DNA from: Candidatus Helarchaeota archaeon
GTDB taxonomy: Archaea; Asgardarchaeota; Lokiarchaeia; Helarchaeales; HEL-GB-A
Length of the DNA stretch: 35,766 nt
Assembly (NCBI GenBank): GCA_016840125.1
Contig: JAEOSY010000480.1
Coordinates: 1-35,766 of the forward strand
Reading direction: 5' to 3'
Within the stretch, counting starts at the first letter, position 1; every line of letters begins with the position of its first letter. Of this stretch, positions 6,885 to 14,927 are shown in pieces. The translations under genes and the position numbers were made by a program. The notes under the pieces are model-generated. The model searched no databases. It saw only the letters and a list, made by a program, of their open reading frames with translations, and had not been told where the DNA came from.

Positions 6885-8198
6885 TTACTTTAACATTGGC
6901 TCAGGTAAGGTGATATCCTTCAAAGCGTTCTGCTCGAAGATTTGTTTCGCCACACCCTTGAGAGTCAGTTCGATCCCGCCAATATTATTGTTGGTAGCAA
7001 CGATGAGATTGGCTTTGGTAATTATACCTTTGTCGTCAGTCCAGTAGTTGTGGATAAGGCTTCCGCGTGGGGCTTCGACCATACCGACGCCGCGCCCGGC
7101 TTTGGGTTCGACATCAGAGAGTTTAATATCAGTCGAAACAATTTGTGGATCTTCGAGGAGGGCTTTAATACGTTCGACCGCTTGGATGGTCTCAACAATT
7201 CTGGCCCAGATGTAGGAGAATACGAAATGTGATGGTCGTCCGCAGACTTCTCTGAATTTCTTCAGGAGGCCTTTCGCCATGGGGGTTTGCATGTCTTCTG
7301 CTACATTAACTCGCGCTAGACAGTTAGCCCGCCAGACGCCTTCAGGATAGCCAGCTGCCTTATAATAGACATGCGTAGCCATGCTGTGCGGTGACACGTA
7401 TTCTGCTGCGACAGTATCATATTGTTGAGGATCGACTTCTGCTACAACTTTACCTTCCTTATCCATAATACGCCAAAGTCCGTCCCAAATGGTCAATTCC
7501 TTCTTATCCTTCGTGACCAAGCCACAATAATACGTAGGAACTGTGCCGACCTTTGTGATGACATCCAAATAGTCATTCACAAGTTTTTCACCGAGTTCAA
7601 CTACTGTTGTTCCAATTTCAACTACGTGTGGTAGGGCCTTCAAGAACTTTTGCCGATCATCCTCATCGAGGGGTTTCGTTTGACCACCAGGGATTCCTGT
7701 AACGGGGTGGATAGCCTTACCGCCAGTAGCGGCACAGATATCTTGACCGTACTTCATTGCTTCAATCACAGCTTTCCCTATATCAGGAAGTGCATTGATT
7801 ACAGCAACGACATTGCGTTTTTCTGGGGGAGCAAGTGGTCCGAAGAGCAAATCTGGTAGTTGGAGGGCGGCTATATGCAAGACATGGCTTGATAATTGCT
7901 TCCCTTGGATCATGAGATCACGAAGTTTCCATGCAGCTGGTGGTGGATTGATACCCCAACAAGCTTCAACTGCCTTGACGGAAGCAAGATGGTGGGGAAT
8001 AGGACAAATTCCGCAGATTCGTGGTACGATTCGTGGAGCATGTTCCGCAATTCGCCCTTCGAGGAATTTCTCAAAGAACCGTGTGGAGGAAACATTGAAT
8101 TGAACGTCTTCGACTTTGTTGTTTTCACCTAACTTAATGGTAATTTCGCCATGACCTTCGAGCCGTGTGACAGGATCAATTTTTAACGTTTTTGTCAT
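6885..8198 (-). CDS. vhuA: F420-non-reducing [NiFe(Se)] hydrogenase large subunit VhuA/MvhA, lacking the C-terminal Ni motif
   Basis: 437 residues, ATG 8198 with AGGTGA just upstream. The N-terminal motif RICGICPIPHH (Cys62, Cys65) supplies two Ni ligands, and TRLEGHGEI and the AEDMQTPMAKGL region are typical of the MvhA/VhuA group. The chain stops at LPEPMLK, before the DPCxxCxxH motif, which is encoded by the separate downstream gene at 6687-6860 (25 bases between them). It binds H2 at the Ni-Fe site, with electrons passing through VhuG toward a delta subunit and HdrA, neither of which is encoded here. Cytoplasmic; no signal peptide. Part of the five-gene operon vhuG-hdrC-hdrB-vhuA-vhuU. 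Confidence 0.93.
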   Translation of the reverse strand: MTKTLKIDPVTRLEGHGEITIKLGENNKVEDVQFNVSSTRFFEKFLEGRIAEHAPRIVPRICGICPIPHHLASVKAVEACWGINPPPAAWKLRDLMIQGKQLSSHVLHIAALQLPDLLFGPLAPPEKRNVVAVINALPDIGKAVIEAMKYGQDICAATGGKAIHPVTGIPGGQTKPLDEDDRQKFLKALPHVVEIGTTVVELGEKLVNDYLDVITKVGTVPTYYCGLVTKDKKELTIWDGLWRIMDKEGKVVAEVDPQQYDTVAAEYVSPHSMATHVYYKAAGYPEGVWRANCLARVNVAEDMQTPMAKGLLKKFREVCGRPSHFVFSYIWARIVETIQAVERIKALLEDPQIVSTDIKLSDVEPKAGRGVGMVEAPRGSLIHNYWTDDKGIITKANLIVATNNNIGGIELTLKGVAKQIFEQNALKDITLPEPMLK

Positions 8199-8246
8199 TC
8201 ATTTCACCTTTCATTATTTTTTTTTAATATATTTTTTCATTCCAAA

Positions 8247-9083
8247 TTAGAGTTCTTTTAATTCAAATCCGTCAGTTTTTTTAGTCGCGTGGTACTTCAG
8301 ATTGATGCTATCGTATGATTCACCCATTGCTAATGCAAGTAACTCCGTTACGTAAAGAACCGGTAGTCCTCTCATGACATCGATTTTCTGGAAGCAGGCA
8401 GGACAATTAACTACAATACAGTTTGCCCCAGCGGCTTTAGCACTGTCAATCTTCTTCTGTGTGATTGCGTCAGCAGTTTCTTTACTCATATAGGATGCAC
8501 CATTACCACAACACAGATCTTCATCTTCATAGTCAACAACTGAAGCTCCAGTAGCTGCGATGATCGCACGCTGCTTTTGTGGCTTTTTGGGATCATCTGA
8601 TTTCAATAATTCAGAAGGACGTGCGTAATGACATCCCGCATGAATTGCGACTTTCAAACCACTTAATTGTTTGTTCACAGCTCCCTGAATAGCAGACAGA
8701 TTATTATGTAATACATGCACAAAATGGTTTACTTTGCTTGTACCTTTAACTTCTTTTCCAATCTCTGCCAAGGCTTCGTTGGTTTTTGTTTTCACCGCAT
8801 CGTTCTGTAACTCATGATTTGCTACAGCTAAGGATTGATAGCAACCGTTGCAAAGTGAAACGATATCCTTTCCTTCAGCTTCAGCAAGTGCTAAGTTCAT
8901 TGCACCCATTGTAAGCCATACATCACTATCGACTGAATGAAAGCCGACAGGTTCTGGACAGCAAGCGAAGGGAGCATCTGAAACTTGGATTCCTAATTTA
9001 TCAAGGACTAGTCTAGCAGATTGTTCAAGATGGGGTAACCGGTTTGGAATTGTGCAACCTAAAAATAATTTCATTTCGGCCAT
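8247..9083 (-). CDS. hdrB: heterodisulfide reductase subunit B (HdrB)
   Basis: 278 residues, ATG 9083 with AGGTG eight bases upstream. It carries two CCG-type domains: FLGCTIPNR, then ACCPEPVGF and LCNGCYQSL in the first half; HAGCHYARPSE, then DLCCGNGASYM and VVNCPACFQKID in the second half. In methanogens these hold the two noncubane [4Fe-4S] clusters that reduce CoM-S-S-CoB. The host's disulfide substrate is unknown; here HdrB is co-transcribed with a hydrogenase, as expected for an H2-linked Hdr complex. Two bases separate it from hdrC. A related copy lies at 17737-18618. Confidence 0.93.
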   Translation of the reverse strand: MAEMKLFLGCTIPNRLPHLEQSARLVLDKLGIQVSDAPFACCPEPVGFHSVDSDVWLTMGAMNLALAEAEGKDIVSLCNGCYQSLAVANHELQNDAVKTKTNEALAEIGKEVKGTSKVNHFVHVLHNNLSAIQGAVNKQLSGLKVAIHAGCHYARPSELLKSDDPKKPQKQRAIIAATGASVVDYEDEDLCCGNGASYMSKETADAITQKKIDSAKAAGANCIVVNCPACFQKIDVMRGLPVLYVTELLALAMGESYDSINLKYHATKKTDGFELKEL

Positions 9084-9085
9084 TT

Positions 9086-9589
9086 TTATAGCACCTCATT
9101 CAATTTGAATTCTTTAAAGATTGCCTGTACATCACTTACGGAGGGTTTGGGTAAATCTTTGAGACCCATTTGTTCGCGGCGTCGTTGAATAGCGGCTTGG
9201 TCTGGGATAGCTTTCCCATTTTCCATGATAGTTCTCGCTTGTGCGAGGTAGGCTTCAGGAGCTTCCCCAGCTCTGACACTCATGTTTCGTAATAGATAAA
9301 AGATATCCACTAATTCAATGTCATTTGGACACACTTCTACACAGTTGTCACAGATTTGACAAGCCCAGAGTGCTGGATTATCCTTTTTTCCAATGATGTT
9401 GCCTTTCATTCCAAGGAAAGAATGCAAGATCAACTTTCGTGGATTATAGACATCCTCACCCACCACGGCGGAAACTGGACATTCATAGGCGCAATGGTTA
9501 CACTGATAACAATACATGAGCCGAGCACTCATGTGTTTATCCATTACTTTTCTTCTAAATTCTACATCAACACTAACATCTACACCCAT
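9086..9589 (-). CDS. hdrC: heterodisulfide reductase subunit C (HdrC)
   Basis: 167 residues from ATG 9589. A GTG nine bases upstream is in frame but lies inside the ribosome binding site AGGTGA, so the ATG is chosen. Two ferredoxin-type motifs, CYQCNHCAYECP and CQICDNCVEVCP, bind [4Fe-4S] clusters that carry electrons from HdrA to HdrB. The tail QRRREQMGLKDLPKPS is typical of HdrC (the paralog at 17229 has QRRRGQLGLPEVPKP). The AGGTGA overlaps the vhuG stop, indicating translational coupling. Confidence 0.93.
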   Translation of the reverse strand: MGVDVSVDVEFRRKVMDKHMSARLMYCYQCNHCAYECPVSAVVGEDVYNPRKLILHSFLGMKGNIIGKKDNPALWACQICDNCVEVCPNDIELVDIFYLLRNMSVRAGEAPEAYLAQARTIMENGKAIPDQAAIQRRREQMGLKDLPKPSVSDVQAIFKEFKLNEVL

Positions 9590-9598
9590 TTTCTTCAC

Positions 9599-10996
9599 CT
9601 ACTTCTTTATTTTCGCTGACATTTTTGTTCGAGGTACAGTCGCTTTATAGAATACACCAACTGGATCTGGCATCTTACTTATGAGTTCATCAACGGACAT
9701 GTCACCGATAACTGCTTTAATCCGAGCTTCGTATTTAGCGGGATCATTAATAATTTCCTCCATGGTTCCATAGCAACCAATACAGCAGGCACCCGCGTTT
9801 GGACATTGAGCACCACAGCCAGCATTAGTTAGGAAACCCATGCAAAGGTATCCTTGATTTAGGAGGCAAGTTTTTCGATCCTTTATGCCTTCGTAATCCC
9901 GTTTTAAGCCGACGAGTTTGATGTTACCATCGTTTCTATCGCAATGCGCACACACATTCTGTAACCCAGGTTTGAAGGCATCAGATTTTGTAAGCAACAC
10001 TGCAGCGGCCCCGATGATACTTTTCGTTATGTCTGGAAGTCCTGTAAATAATCCCGAGAGATTACCAACCACATCAGGGGTTAAAGCATCTAAGTCGACA
10101 GCGGGTACATCGCCAATCATTTTAGTTGGCAGGGTTGCGCCTTGGGCAGCTAGCTGCAAGATGTCAGCCGTCAAATAGACGTTTCCCAATTGGGGTAACC
10201 TGAAGTACAGAATTGCAAATTCGAGTATAATTTTTGCTACCGCAGGAGTAACTTCCTTAATACCTGCCGCTAGACCCAAGAGTTCTGTGGCTTCAGGTGC
10301 GATATTGTTTGTCGGTCCATATTCACCCATAACGGGTCCTTTGTCAGCGGTCCATTTCAGACCAGGAGGTGCGCCTGTAATACCACCAAAACAGGGTACT
10401 TCCTTTTTCAACAGACAATTATCACCACGCATTTCGCATACATCACAAACTACTGTATCCTTGTAGGTCTTATCTAATAAGACGGGTACTAAGGACAAGA
10501 CCGCCGATTTTAAGTTCTCGGAGGTCGGAGGACAGCCGTAAATCATGGCATCTAACTTCACAACGTCTTTATTTGGAGTGACGGTGGCTTCGAAACCAGG
10601 TAGATTTACAGCGGGTATTGCAACGTTATCAACAACTGTATCCGCCGTAACGTATTTGCGTTTAGTGCATTCATCGATGGGATAGAGGTTTGCCATCCCC
10701 GCAACGCCACCATGGGTGGCACAATCGCCGATCGCAATAAGAACTTTAGACTTCTTTCGGATAAGTTTGAGCTGATGTGTATCATGTGTTGTCCGAATAT
10801 GCCCTTCTACGAACCCTACATCGATGGACCCATCTGGCATCGCTTCAAGTTCTGCGTTTTTCGTGTCCACGACAGCTTGCCAATAAACTATGTCAAGCAG
10901 CGGTAGAATATCAAGTAGTTCGAGGTGAGTATCGAGAATTGACTGGTGACAGCCCCAACAAGAGGCTAATTGCATAAATGCAACTTTAATTCCCAT
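9599..10996 (-). CDS. vhuG: hydrogenase small subunit VhuG/MvhG with a large internal insertion
   Basis: 465 residues from ATG 10996; the in-frame GTG upstream lies within AGGTGA. The small-subunit pattern is present: ASCWGCHQS (Cys13, Cys16, proximal cluster), GDCATHGG (Cys92), YGCPPTSE (Cys155), and near the end VCAHC, TCLLNQGYLC and NAGCGAQCPNAGACCIGCYG for further clusters. It is much longer than the roughly 300 residues usual for MvhG. The extra material, about residues 203-347, lies between two similar Cys modules (VCDVCEMRGDNCLL and VCAHCDRNDGN...TCLL) and includes two hydrophobic stretches. It transfers electrons from the Ni-Fe(Se) site; first gene of the operon. Confidence 0.9.
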   Translation of the reverse strand: MGIKVAFMQLASCWGCHQSILDTHLELLDILPLLDIVYWQAVVDTKNAELEAMPDGSIDVGFVEGHIRTTHDTHQLKLIRKKSKVLIAIGDCATHGGVAGMANLYPIDECTKRKYVTADTVVDNVAIPAVNLPGFEATVTPNKDVVKLDAMIYGCPPTSENLKSAVLSLVPVLLDKTYKDTVVCDVCEMRGDNCLLKKEVPCFGGITGAPPGLKWTADKGPVMGEYGPTNNIAPEATELLGLAAGIKEVTPAVAKIILEFAILYFRLPQLGNVYLTADILQLAAQGATLPTKMIGDVPAVDLDALTPDVVGNLSGLFTGLPDITKSIIGAAAVLLTKSDAFKPGLQNVCAHCDRNDGNIKLVGLKRDYEGIKDRKTCLLNQGYLCMGFLTNAGCGAQCPNAGACCIGCYGTMEEIINDPAKYEARIKAVIGDMSVDELISKMPDPVGVFYKATVPRTKMSAKIKK

Positions 10997-11068
10997 TTTT
11001 TTCACCTATAATTCATTTATTTTCAAAGATTGTATTTTTTTTGTTTTATTAATAATTAACAAAATGTA

Positions 11069-11083
11069 TTTCAACGGTTGAAA
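11069..11083. promoter_or_regulatory. perfect palindrome, candidate operator of the vhu-hdr operon
   Basis: TTTCAAC-G-GTTGAAA is a perfect 15-base inverted repeat with a single central base. It lies about 30 bases downstream of the likely TATA box of vhuG (minus strand, around 11112-11122), that is at or just after the expected transcription start. That position suits a repressor site. No other copy was noticed in the window. Confidence 0.5.
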
Positions 11084-11111
11084 GAAGGAGTATAAAAAAT
11101 TTATTCATTCC

Positions 11112-11122
11112 TTTTATAAGGG
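11112..11122 (-). promoter_or_regulatory. probable TATA box of the vhu-hdr operon
   Basis: On the minus strand this reads CCTTATAAAAGG-like, a good archaeal TATA element. Transcription would begin near 11090, leaving a leader of about 90 bases before ATG 10996. A second A+T-rich candidate (TTTTTTATACT) lies at 11092-11102. Assigned by eye. Confidence 0.4.
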
Positions 11123-11490
11123 GAATAAAGAGAGGGGGCAAAATCAGAAACTAAATGGTGGAAAATTGAAAAAAAATGAAACTAGAAAAAGATAGAAAAT
11201 GGGAGTAATAAGGGAGAAAAGTGGGAAAGGTTTAAGATGGGATAAGATATTTTTTCATGGTATTAAAAATTAACTCTGATCTGTGAGCTTCTATAGATTA
11301 TAAATCTCAAATATTAATAAACTTTTGGCATTTCAGCTCTATTAGGTATGGGGCTTTTGATCGTCTGCTAATAAGACTTTTCCAATCAAAATAAATGATT
11401 ATTAATATTGCTCAATTTTGATTAAGGTGTTTGATTTTATAATTTCTAAATACAAACATATTATAAAAATGTAATTAATCGGAAAGTATG
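11123..11490. other. gene-free A+T-rich spacer between divergent operons
   Basis: About 370 bases without a supported gene. The first part (to about 11250) is strongly purine-rich on the plus strand (runs of GGGAGAAAAG type). The rest is A+T-rich with no clear hairpin, RNA gene or open frame with a ribosome binding site. It separates the vhu promoter from the operator array upstream of tusA. Confidence 0.6.
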
Positions 11491-11633
11491 ATTACGAATT
11501 GTAATATTATTAACATAATATAAGGTTACATGCTGTAATATGTCACATCGTATCACTTAGGAAAGTTAGGGTGGAGGTTACGGATTGTAACGTTTTTCTA
11601 CCTAAAATTGAGTAATAAGTTACAAACTGAAAT
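11491..11633 (+). promoter_or_regulatory. array of four RTTACNNNNTGTAAY operator-like sites upstream of the sulfur operon
   Basis: Four 15-base sites share RTTAC-5-GTAAY: 11491-11505 (ATTACGAATTGTAAT), 11525-11539 (GTTACATGCTGTAAT), 11577-11591 (GTTACGGATTGTAAC) and 11619-11633 (GTTACAAACTGAAAT, one mismatch). Half sites GTAAT/GTAAC also occur at 11471-11475 and 11658-11662. Starts are 34, 52 and 42 bases apart. The last full site abuts the TATA-like sequence of the tusA operon. The arrangement suggests cooperative binding of a dimeric regulator at this promoter; the regulator is unknown. Confidence 0.7.
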
Positions 11634-11634
11634 A

Positions 11635-11644
11635 AATTTATAAA
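11635..11644 (+). promoter_or_regulatory. probable TATA box of the tusA operon
   Basis: The sequence AATTTATAAAC resembles an archaeal TATA element. It lies immediately after the fourth operator-like site and about 90 bases before the tusA ATG. A start near 11665-11670 would place the half site 11658-11662 at the transcription start. Confidence 0.45.
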
Positions 11645-11730
11645 CTAAAAAAAAAATGTAACCATATTCTTTCTTTTTGAAAGAACAAACAAATTTAAAA
11701 AAAAATGAGAAAAAAAAGAAGGTAAAGAAA

Positions 11731-11964
11731 ATGACAGATGTAAATGAAACCCTGGATGTTCGGGGTGAAGTTTGCCCGTATCCAGATGTTAAATCTATGA
11801 GAAAAGCGAAGAAAATGAATTCTGGTGAAGTACTTGAAATTATACTCGACTATCCACTATCAGCAGAGAAAATTCCTACTTCAATGAAGAAAAAGGGGCA
11901 TGAAGTCTTATCCGTTGAAAAAACCGGAAGCGCCGAATGGAAAATTTTAGTTAAAATTAAATGA
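11731..11964 (+). CDS. tusA: TusA-family sulfur carrier protein
   Basis: 77 residues from ATG 11731 (MTDVNETLDVRGEVCPYP). A longer frame from 11677 adds only a lysine-rich stretch and lacks a ribosome binding site, whereas AAGGTAAAG precedes 11731. The CPxP-type motif is EVCPYPDVKSMRKAKKM; Cys is the persulfide carrier in TusA/SirA/YeeD proteins. It is followed ten bases later by a YeeE/YedE transporter, the classic yeeE-yeeD pairing, and then by a DsrEFH-like trio. Inferred role: accept sulfane sulfur and hand it along the relay. Cytoplasmic. Confidence 0.9.
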   Translation: MTDVNETLDVRGEVCPYPDVKSMRKAKKMNSGEVLEIILDYPLSAEKIPTSMKKKGHEVLSVEKTGSAEWKILVKIK

Positions 11965-11974
11965 AGGTGTAAAA

Positions 11975-13072
11975 ATGGCTATAATGGAAACAGCATTTAT
12001 CATGGGCACTCTTCTCGTAGGAGTGCTCTTTGGATTTGTCTTACAACGTGGTCGATTTTGCATGGTTTCGGCGTTTCGGGATCCGATGGTTGTAAAGGAT
12101 CATCGCTTGCTCAAAGCCGTCTTAATTGCGCTAGCAGTACAAATGATTGGCTTCATCGTTCTCGTCTATGTAAATGCAATCCCAGGTTTGAATCCAAAAG
12201 GATTCAATTATGTTGCAAACATAGCAGGCGGATTAGTTTTTGGAATTGGAGCAGCGTTTGCAGGTGGTTGTGCTAGTGGAACATCATATAGAATTGGCGA
12301 AGGAATGGTAGGATCATTTGTTGCATTAGGCGGATTAGCGATCTTTGGTGTAGCAACGGCCAACGCAAATGGTCTGCTAAGTGAAATAAAAGGATTTTTA
12401 ACTGATTCAACTTTTTCTGTTGGAGGTATTAACGGAGATTTGCAGAAGACAGGTAATACTAGCCTCACACTGGCTAATATTTTCGGACCCGATGCGTGGA
12501 GTCACATTACAATTGTCATTGTAATTGTAGCGTTAATCGCGGTTTTTGTCATTTGGCACACCAAGAAAAAAACGGATTATAAGGTAAAAAAGCCAGATAA
12601 CATTGGTAGGGCTATTTTCAAAGACGGTTGGAACTTTTGGGTAACGGGGATTGCAATTGGGATCGTTGGAATAATTGCGTTCGCAGTTAATTGGTGGGGT
12701 GGTACGAGTACATCAAGTAAACCCTATCCTTTAGGAATTACAGGTGGCTGGAATAGTTGCTTTAATATCTTTAGCGATGGTCTTGCTTCAATGAACGTAT
12801 TTACTTGGATCGTAATTGGAGTTGTGATTGGTGCTGCCGTTGCAGCAGTAATCGCGGGTGAATTCAAATTACGAGCACCAAAAGCGGGAACACTACTGAA
12901 GCAATTTATGGGTGGCGGTTTGATGGGCTTCGGCGCTGCTGTTGCAGGTGGATGTAACATTGGACACGGTCTCAGTGGAGTACCAATGCTCTCAATCGGA
13001 AGTATTGTGACGCTCGCATGTATAGCGATCGGTATCGTAGTAACAAGTTATTTCTTGTTCATGAGGGACTAA
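11975..13072 (+). CDS. yeeE: YeeE/YedE family sulfur-compound (thiosulfate-type) transporter
   Basis: 365 residues, ATG 11975 after AAGGTG. About nine or ten hydrophobic segments. Conserved cysteine motifs of the family are present: QRGRFCMVSAFRD in helix 1, AGGCASGTSYRIGEG near residue 95, and AVAGGCNIGHGLSG near the C-terminus. In characterised YeeE (TsuA) these inward- and outward-facing cysteines pass thiosulfate across the membrane. Two halves of related sequence (GGLVFGIGAAFAGGC versus GGLMGFGAAVAGGC) show the internal repeat. It probably imports thiosulfate or another sulfane-sulfur compound for TusA. Confidence 0.92.
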   Translation: MAIMETAFIMGTLLVGVLFGFVLQRGRFCMVSAFRDPMVVKDHRLLKAVLIALAVQMIGFIVLVYVNAIPGLNPKGFNYVANIAGGLVFGIGAAFAGGCASGTSYRIGEGMVGSFVALGGLAIFGVATANANGLLSEIKGFLTDSTFSVGGINGDLQKTGNTSLTLANIFGPDAWSHITIVIVIVALIAVFVIWHTKKKTDYKVKKPDNIGRAIFKDGWNFWVTGIAIGIVGIIAFAVNWWGGTSTSSKPYPLGITGGWNSCFNIFSDGLASMNVFTWIVIGVVIGAAVAAVIAGEFKLRAPKAGTLLKQFMGGGLMGFGAAVAGGCNIGHGLSGVPMLSIGSIVTLACIAIGIVVTSYFLFMRD

Positions 13073-13087
13073 GCGAGGCAAAGAATC

Positions 13088-13438
13088 ATGCCAGCAATTA
13101 GTTTTCTTTTTTTTTCAGGTCCCTACCAATCACAAGCCTGCGAGACGCTGAGTGAGCTTGCTAATGCAGCTATAGACAAAGGAATCGATGTAAAGATCTT
13201 TTGCTATATGGATGCAGTCAATTCTGTGATTCAAAACCAAAAGAAAGTAGAAGGGATTATCAATATCGAAGAGTGTTTTGCACAATTAGTCGAAAGAGGT
13301 GCAGAGATCAAACTATGCACCCTTTGTATGTTAGTCAGAGGTACAATTAAAATGAAGATTCCAGGAGCGAAGAGAGGCGGCACACCAAATATTAAAATGT
13401 GGATCGAGGAAACTGACCGAATGATCGCAATTTATTGA
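13088..13438 (+). CDS. dsrE: DsrE/TusD-like sulfurtransferase subunit
   Basis: 116 residues. The DsrE fold pattern is visible: N-terminal strand (ISFLFFSGPY), a helix with ACETLSELANAAIDKG, strand VKIFCYMDAV, then GAEIKLCTLCMLVRG with Cys77 and Cys80, where DsrE/TusD proteins carry their active cysteine. Starts 16 bases after yeeE, with a weak GAGG. It is first in a trio dsrE-dsrF-dsrH equivalent to TusD-TusC-TusB, which form a hexamer that accepts persulfide from TusA. Direction of sulfur flow (oxidation or tRNA thiolation) cannot be decided from sequence. Confidence 0.85.
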   Translation: MPAISFLFFSGPYQSQACETLSELANAAIDKGIDVKIFCYMDAVNSVIQNQKKVEGIINIEECFAQLVERGAEIKLCTLCMLVRGTIKMKIPGAKRGGTPNIKMWIEETDRMIAIY

Positions 13439-13448
13439 GGTGTAAAGG

Positions 13449-13790
13449 ATGGGAGAAGATAAACAAGTAGTGTTAATTTTGAGAACCCCGCCACATGGAA
13501 CTTTGTATCCGGCTGAGTGTTTACGCTTAGGTGTAGCAGCTTCAGCATTAGATCCAATAATCATAGCGGTTGATGATGGTGTCTATTCATATCTCAAGAA
13601 TGCAGATAAGGGTGTATACCAGCAACACATCAATTTCCTTACCGAAATTGAGATTCCGTTGTTAGTGGATAAAACTTCCTTAGAAGAACGTGGACTTACT
13701 AAAGATGATTTGATAGACAATGTTGAGATTGTAGAAAACGATGTCGTACAAGAAAAAATGTTGAAAGGAGATTTAACGATAGCATTTTAG
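13449..13790 (+). CDS. dsrF: DsrF/TusC-like sulfur relay subunit
   Basis: 113 residues, ATG 13449 after GAGGTGTAAAG. Belongs to the DsrE/F superfamily: strand QVVLILRTPPHG, helix with AECLRLGVAASALD, strand PIIIAVDDGVYSYLKN, then IPLLVDKTSLEERGLTKDDL, as in TusC/DsrF. It has a single cysteine (Cys24) and lacks the CxxC of its neighbour, as usual for the structural middle subunit. Confidence 0.82.
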   Translation: MGEDKQVVLILRTPPHGTLYPAECLRLGVAASALDPIIIAVDDGVYSYLKNADKGVYQQHINFLTEIEIPLLVDKTSLEERGLTKDDLIDNVEIVENDVVQEKMLKGDLTIAF

Positions 13791-13800
13791 GTGATAGCAT

Positions 13801-14097
13801 ATGGGAAAAACATTGATACTAATGTCTGATATGGATGAGAAGGGCATAAAAATAGCTTCCACAACAGCAAGTCAGGATATAGCAGTTTGCCTTATGCAAA
13901 ATGCAGTCTATTTATCTGCGAAGGGAAAACAACTATTTGATACGTTGATAAGCCAGAATAAGAAGATCTATGCTATAGAAAAAGATGTGAAAAAGAGAGG
14001 CCTGAGTAAAGATCTCATATACCCCGAGGTAAAACTCATCGATTATGGCGATGTAATAGACCTTGTTCTCGAACATGAAAATATTATAAATTATTAA
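13801..14097 (+). CDS. dsrH: DsrH/TusB-like sulfur relay subunit
   Basis: 98 residues, ATG 13801 after a GGTGAT ribosome binding site. The C-terminal half matches TusB/DsrH well: NKKIYAIEKDVKKRGLSKDL, followed by KLIDYGDVIDLVLEHE. A single cysteine (residue 30) lies in SQDIAVCLMQNAVYL, near the position of the DsrH active Cys. Last gene of the operon; a T-run follows. Confidence 0.82.
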   Translation: MGKTLILMSDMDEKGIKIASTTASQDIAVCLMQNAVYLSAKGKQLFDTLISQNKKIYAIEKDVKKRGLSKDLIYPEVKLIDYGDVIDLVLEHENIINY

Positions 14098-14110
14098 TTT
14101 TTTTTTTTTT
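14098..14110 (+). terminator. T-run terminator after dsrH
   Basis: Thirteen consecutive T directly after the dsrH stop, the usual archaeal intrinsic termination signal, at the convergence with the ABC transporter genes. Confidence 0.6.
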
Positions 14111-14153
14111 CTGCTTTTAGCACGGTTGCAATAATCTCTACATAATATCATTT

Positions 14154-14927
14154 CTATTTTGTATTTTTCCAACAAGCTTTGGAGTAAAGAAGTATACCGA
14201 CTATGAAAATCAGAATTGAAATGGCGATCATAGACATTATTTGCTCAATGGTACATGGGTTGTAACCTACCATAGACTCTCCTTCAAAGAGATAAATGAG
14301 CAAGCTATTAGCTGAAGCAATCGGATGAAATTTTGCGAAGCCTTGAATGGGGGCAGGGAGAGCGCTATATGGGAATGTCATTCCACCAAGAAAGAATATT
14401 AGCAATGATAACGCGACACCAGTATGGGTAGCCGCAGATTCGCCCCTTACAAGTGAGGCGATGATAAGGCCTGTGCCGGATGATATTAGACTAATGAGTA
14501 AAATAAGTCCTAAAGCTTCAATAATGCCAAGAAAAGTGACGCAAAACTGGGCACCATACAAGAATCCAACAATTAAAACTATAATTAAACCTAAGAATGA
14601 AAGCGTCCATATTCCAAGAACCCGGCCTATGCCTTCCTTCCAAGGGCTTACAGGCATCGAACTCATTTTCAGATATAATCCTCGCTCCCTATCAGAAGCA
14701 ATTGATCCTGCTAAATTTGATTGTCCTGCGAACATTACTAGGAAGGTTATCATAGTAAGTGTCAAACCGCCTTTTAGATTCGGCACTATTGCAGTAGGAA
14801 CATCGCCATACATGATTGGAAAGATAAGCAAAAAGAAAATTGGAGTTATAAATGTCCAGATTATTTCCATTTTATTTCTCCAAAACTCTTTAAAGGTTTT
14901 ATCTGCAACGATTGTGATGCGGTTCAA
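14154..14927 (-). CDS. ABC-2 type exporter permease
   Basis: 257 residues with six hydrophobic segments. It begins cytoplasmic (MNRITIVADKTFKEFWRNKMEIIW) and contains the ABC-2 pattern ASDRERGLYLKMSSMPVSPW before helix 3 and LGGMTFPYSALPAPIQGFAKFHPIAS near helix 5. It overlaps the ATPase gene by four bases (ATGA), so the two form one translationally coupled exporter. Substrate unknown; this family includes drug, lipid and polysaccharide exporters. Confidence 0.9.
   Translation of the reverse strand: MNRITIVADKTFKEFWRNKMEIIWTFITPIFFLLIFPIMYGDVPTAIVPNLKGGLTLTMITFLVMFAGQSNLAGSIASDRERGLYLKMSSMPVSPWKEGIGRVLGIWTLSFLGLIIVLIVGFLYGAQFCVTFLGIIEALGLILLISLISSGTGLIIASLVRGESAATHTGVALSLLIFFLGGMTFPYSALPAPIQGFAKFHPIASANSLLIYLFEGESMVGYNPCTIEQIMSMIAISILIFIVGILLYSKACWKNTK

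Noticed and set aside
6679..7047. 122-codon plus-strand frame (and several others to 8132) opposite vhuA/vhuU
   Set aside because: Antisense shadows of strongly supported hydrogenase genes; no ribosome binding site and no family.
11677..11730. N-terminal extension of TusA (lysine-rich)
   Set aside because: No ribosome binding site and poly-lysine from an A-rich leader; the internal ATG has AAGGTAAAG.
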